Source: Fidelibacterota bacterium
GTDB taxonomy: Bacteria > Fidelibacterota > Marinisomatia > Marinisomatales > UBA1611
Direction of reading: 5' to 3'
DNA: 32,265 nucleotides
NCBI GenBank assembly: GCA_018671775.1
Contig: JABHGY010000036.1
Coordinates: 1-32,265 of the forward strand
Positions 28,805 through 32,265 of this stretch are shown here, piece after piece. Every line of letters starts with the position of its first letter. Positions within the stretch are counted from its first letter, which is position 1. The notes under the pieces were generated by a model. The model had not been told where the DNA came from. It made no database searches and was given only the letters and a program-made list of their open reading frames with translations. The position numbers and the translations under genes were made by a program.

Positions 28805-30531
28805 TGTTTCGGAGACTGGCCTTTTACTTTTTCATATTTTCGTATTTCTCCTCCACGATCATTTTTGCTCAAACCTTACATGCAACCGTCGATGCAACTC
28901 AAATTTCTTTGGGCGAAACCATTACATATAAAATTGAAGCGGTTGGGGCAAGCGAAATGCCGGAAGTGGATATTTTGCCCGCATTGAAACAATTTGATTT
29001 ATTAAGTGGACCGGGGCAACAAACCAATATCCAATGGATCAATGGCAAAATGAGCAGTAACTATAGTTTGACATGGACATTGAGTCCTAAAAAAACAGGG
29101 ACATTGACCATTCCAAAACTATGGGTAAAGCTAGGTGACAAAACTTACCAAACGACGTCCGTAAAAATAAGAGTTGGAAAAGGGAACGTGGAAAATGGAT
29201 CGGCTATTTTTATTCGGGCTGAATTGGATAAAGAATCTATTTTTGTGGGAGAACAGCTCACGGTAACTTATAAATTATATCGGAATGTTAATTTTTCTCC
29301 ATCTCCTTATAACTTACCGGATTTCGTTGGCTTTTGGTCAGAGGTCGTTTATACACCGCGATCCTTAAAATTTAGAAATGTGCGATTGAATGGAAAATCG
29401 TATCAAGTTGCAGATTTATTAAAAGTGGCTTTATTTCCAATGAAAACGGGAAAGCAAAATATTCCGCCGATTCATATACAAGGTCAAATGGAGAAGAAAT
29501 CGAAGAGGAATAGAGGACGTAATTCCGCCTTTGACCCATTCTTTAATTCATTCTTCACTGAAACTATAACTAAACAAATTCGCTCGCCAGAAAAGTCAAT
29601 TTTCGTAAAAACCTATCCCAAAGAAAAACCATTTGATTTTTCAGGTGCAGTCGGGTCTTTCAAAATTTCGACGGAATTAGATACGGATTCAGCCAAAGTA
29701 AATGAGGGTTTCACTTTTATAGTTCGTTTAAAAGGCACGGGAAATTTGGGGCAATTTTCTCTGTCTGAGATTCAGTTTCCAGAAACTGTAGAAGCATTTC
29801 CGCCAAAGGAGAACTTCAAAAAAGATGCTTTTCGAGACGAGTTAACAGGCGTGTCAACTTGGGAATATATTTTGATTCCCCGTCAAGCAGGGAAGCTTTT
29901 GTTGCCCCGTATAAAAATGTCGTATTTTAATCCAAAAAATCAGAGATGGGAAAAAACACAATCTCAGGTGCAAGAAATTTCCATATTGCCGGGAGAAATT
30001 GAAAAGTATAATTCAGGTAAATATACCAAACGTGAAGTCGAATTGCTGGGGAAAGATATACGGTTTATTCATACGGAAAGCACAGAATTTTCCCCGATAC
30101 AAAAAAGTTTTATTTCTCGATCCGTAATCTGGATTTACCTATTAGCCGGGTTTTTTGCTTTTATGCCTATCTGGATTAATAAAGCAACGGATTATCGATT
30201 ATCTACTGCGACAGGTCGTCTATCGCGAGGAGCGCTTAAAAAATCCAAGAAGTCCTTAAAACAAAAAACGGATGATCCTTTTACTTTGGCGAGCCAAACA
30301 ATTTATGTTTATTTCTTTGAAAGATTAGATTTGTCCTCGCCAAATTTAGATCCAGCCTTAGTCAAAAATGAATTATCGGGGCGGATTCCAAATGAACTAT
30401 CACAACGCTTAATGACTTTACTTCAGCAATGTGATTCGGGCCGATTCGCTCCTGGCGGAGAAGCTTTAGTGGACACGATTTTATTTGATACAAAGAACTT
30501 GCTTATTCAATTAGAGAGTAAATTGAAATGA
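28804..30531 (+). CDS. batD: BatD-like protein
   Basis: Signal peptide; beta-rich domains (ATVDATQISLGETITYKIEAVG...), late TM (SVIWIYLLAGFFAFMPIWI); between batC and batE. TAATG junction with batC. Confidence 0.88.
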   Translation: MFRRLAFYFFIFSYFSSTIIFAQTLHATVDATQISLGETITYKIEAVGASEMPEVDILPALKQFDLLSGPGQQTNIQWINGKMSSNYSLTWTLSPKKTGTLTIPKLWVKLGDKTYQTTSVKIRVGKGNVENGSAIFIRAELDKESIFVGEQLTVTYKLYRNVNFSPSPYNLPDFVGFWSEVVYTPRSLKFRNVRLNGKSYQVADLLKVALFPMKTGKQNIPPIHIQGQMEKKSKRNRGRNSAFDPFFNSFFTETITKQIRSPEKSIFVKTYPKEKPFDFSGAVGSFKISTELDTDSAKVNEGFTFIVRLKGTGNLGQFSLSEIQFPETVEAFPPKENFKKDAFRDELTGVSTWEYILIPRQAGKLLLPRIKMSYFNPKNQRWEKTQSQVQEISILPGEIEKYNSGKYTKREVELLGKDIRFIHTESTEFSPIQKSFISRSVIWIYLLAGFFAFMPIWINKATDYRLSTATGRLSRGALKKSKKSLKQKTDDPFTLASQTIYVYFFERLDLSSPNLDPALVKNELSGRIPNELSQRLMTLLQQCDSGRFAPGGEALVDTILFDTKNLLIQLESKLK

Positions 30532-31271
30532 ATAAATTTATTTTGACTTTATTCTTTTTCTCAGCACTTTTTGGTGAATCTATTGATGCGATTTATCAAT
30601 CCGCTCACCAATCAATGAATGCAGAGTCCTATCAAGTGGCGGCCAATCAATATGAATCCATTTTGGCGCAAGGATTTGAAAGTGGAGCATTGTATTATAA
30701 TTTAGGAAATGCATATTTTCGCCAACATTTATTTGGTCACGCCATTTGGGCTTATGAAAAATCCTTGCAATTTTCGCCAAGGAATGAGGATGGGAGATAT
30801 AATTTAGATTTAGCCAATGCACGCATTGTTGATAAAATAGATATGCCCGATTCAGGTTTTCTTCTATCTTTTTATCGCACAATAAAATATGCATTCACTT
30901 TAAATGAAATGATATTTATTGCGGGCATATTATTGTGCCTATCTGTATTTGTTTTTGCTTTGAAACGGCTTTTTGGTTTAGGGCTAAATATTATAAAAAA
31001 AATTGCTTACGGTTTAATTTTCTTTTCTCTTGTTTTACATCTGATCACATTCGATCAATATTGGACAAAAATGAATGAATCCCAAGGGATCTTAATTGAT
31101 AATCACGTTAGTGTTTTTTCTGGGCCATTTCAAAAGAATGATGCGATTCTTTTTAGGGTCAACGAGGGAACAAAAGTTGAAATATTGGTTTGGGAAAATC
31201 AATGGGTGGAAATTATTTTAATTGATGGAAAAAAAGGGTGGATTCCCGCCGAAACATTGCGAAAATTATAG
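30528..31271 (+). CDS. batE: BatE-like TPR protein with C-terminal SH3-like domain
   Basis: TPR (GALYYNLGNAYFRQHLFGHAIWAYEKSLQFSPRNEDGRYNLDLA), two TM segments, C-terminal VSVFSGPFQKNDAILFRVNEGTKVEILVWENQWVEIILIDGKKGWIP. Confidence 0.88.
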   Translation: MNKFILTLFFFSALFGESIDAIYQSAHQSMNAESYQVAANQYESILAQGFESGALYYNLGNAYFRQHLFGHAIWAYEKSLQFSPRNEDGRYNLDLANARIVDKIDMPDSGFLLSFYRTIKYAFTLNEMIFIAGILLCLSVFVFALKRLFGLGLNIIKKIAYGLIFFSLVLHLITFDQYWTKMNESQGILIDNHVSVFSGPFQKNDAILFRVNEGTKVEILVWENQWVEIILIDGKKGWIPAETLRKL

Positions 31272-31273
31272 AG

Positions 31274-31699
31274 ATGAAAAAACGCTTTATTTTTTTGATT
31301 ATCACATGTGGAAGTTTATTCGCACAGTCTGCCGATTCTTTATTTTGGTTTCATCCAGACTCGGCAAATGAACCTGCCATGAAATGGCCGATAGTTATTA
31401 ATCAGATATTTTCCCCAGAATATTGGGGTTTTATTGATTCAAACAAAACACAAACAATAGAAAGTAAGGATGGTTTTCGTATCCAAGTGTTTGAGTCAAA
31501 ATCCATTGAAGAAGCTCAAGCTTTTTATCGTAAATCCACCGTTGATTTTAGTGAAGAAGTCTATTTAATATTTGATGCTCCTTTTTATAAAGTTCGTATT
31601 GGAAATTGTGTAAGCAGAAATGAAGCGAACAATCTTCAAAATACATTGAAAGAAATGGGATATAAAACAGCTTGGATCGTTCGATCACGAATTGAATGA
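31274..31699 (+). CDS. Secreted SPOR-domain protein
   Basis: Signal peptide MKKRFIFLIITCGSLFAQ; C-term FRIQVFESKSIEEAQAFYRKS...VYLIFDAPFYKVRIGNCVSRNEANNLQNTLKEMGYKTAWIV matches SPOR. ATG at 31274 follows batE stop. Confidence 0.82.
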   Translation: MKKRFIFLIITCGSLFAQSADSLFWFHPDSANEPAMKWPIVINQIFSPEYWGFIDSNKTQTIESKDGFRIQVFESKSIEEAQAFYRKSTVDFSEEVYLIFDAPFYKVRIGNCVSRNEANNLQNTLKEMGYKTAWIVRSRIE

Positions 31700-31707
31700 A
31701 GAAATAT

Positions 31708-31784
31708 GCGCCCGTAGCTCAGCTGGATAGAGCGTTGGATTCCGGTTCCAGAGGCCACAGGTTCGACTCCTGTCGGGCGTACCA
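31708..31784 (+). tRNA. tRNA-Arg(CCG), CCA encoded
   Basis: Full cloverleaf: acceptor GCGCCCG/CGGGCGT (G-U at first pair), D arm GCTC..GAGC, anticodon loop TTCCGGT (anticodon CCG), T arm ACAGG-TTCGACT-CCTGT, discriminator A, CCA. Confidence 0.95.
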
Positions 31785-31787
31785 CTT

Positions 31788-31818
31788 GTCTTTAAAATCG
31801 AACTTTTCGACTTAAGAC
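31788..31818 (+). repeat. Imperfect hairpin directly after tRNA-Arg
   Basis: GTCTT(t)AA..TCGA-ACTTT-TCGA.TTAAGAC; arms pair with small bulges. Confidence 0.5.
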
Positions 31819-31837
31819 ATTTACTTTATAAAAATGA

Positions 31838-31869
31838 GCTGTATCTTTCGATATTGTGATAGATACAGC
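31838..31869. repeat. 9 bp perfect inverted repeat (hairpin)
   Basis: GCTGTATCT (31838-31846) / AGATACAGC (31861-31869), 14 nt loop. Confidence 0.75.
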
Positions 31870-32005
31870 GACACATCAATACACACATCCTTTTTACATT
31901 TTTTGTTTTTACTGTGTTGTCCGGTCGATTATTACGTTAAATCGAACAAATGTGGGAAAAGTCTCTGATTCTCTCTTTTTTGCAAAATACTCTGGGTTGG
32001 GATTG

Positions 32006-32029
32006 TAAGTCTCACAAATAAGAGACTTA
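32006..32029. repeat. 8 bp perfect hairpin with an upstream competing copy of one arm
   Basis: TAAGTCTC (32006-32013) / GAGACTTA (32022-32029), loop ACAAATAA. AAGTCTCT at 31959-31966 is also perfectly complementary to AGAGACTT (32021-32028). Confidence 0.75.
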
Positions 32030-32265
32030 TAGCGAAAACTCGAAAAATAGACAAATAATAGTTGGCGTTTTCAACGACGCTCAATCCGGCGTTACAGTGC
32101 ATCGAGAAATAGGGACTTTTTGAAATTTGTAATATGGGTTAAAATATCTTGTATCATTAGTAATATGGGCGAATAGGGGATTTTTAAGTTTTATATTATT
32201 TCGAATATTTTGAGGTGCTATAGCGGTTTTTGAATATCGAAATATATATATTAAAAACGACGCCA

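Noticed and set aside
1-31699. Mobile elements, phage genes or defence systems inside the coding block
   Set aside because: No transposase, integrase, restriction, toxin-antitoxin or phage motifs were found; all genes fit housekeeping or envelope functions.
32063-32096. Integron attC-like site (GGCGTTTTCAACGACGCTCAATCCGGCGTTACAG)
   Set aside because: Some bulged pairing (AACGaC/GCGTT) but no proper R'/R'' core (GTTRRRY/RYYYAAC), integrase or cassette structure.
32040-32200. CRISPR array
   Set aside because: Repeats are degenerate, short and few; no conserved 25-40 bp repeat with unique spacers, and no cas genes.

Overview
This 32.3 kb window is a dense, AT-rich bacterial chromosomal segment. 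Every supported protein gene and the single tRNA are on the + strand, and most genes overlap or are separated by only a few nt. From left to right it contains: the 3' end of gcvT; an SRP/ribosome block (ffh-rpsP-khpA-rimM-trmD-rplS); an MFS permease; selA-selB; mutS; a PorV/PorQ-like outer-membrane protein; yicC-gmk-rpoZ-udg-dnaB-rel-HU-ruvX-lnt; a small membrane protein; an EcfT-like protein; truA; an HtrA-type protease; psd-pssA; DUF4321; tatA; a batABCDE-type operon; a SPOR-domain protein; tRNA-Arg(CCG); and about 480 bp with no ORF in the supplied track. Gene content (Bat operon, PorV-like protein, long-tailed bS16, DUF4321, short PSD) suggests a member of the FCB group, possibly Marinimicrobia-like, but this is inference. 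Most of the window is conserved housekeeping content and I found no clearly new multi-gene system. The observations most worth a second look are: the hairpin- and repeat-rich region after the tRNA, with competing inverted repeats, about 62-64 bp-spaced degenerate repeats and a protein-like minus-strand frame; a hairpin occupying the ribosome-binding region of ffh; the very long acidic tail on bS16; a solitary EcfT; sel genes without a visible selenoprotein or tRNA-Sec; and a Bat operon without MoxR/DUF58 beside it. No database searches or folding calculations were run.
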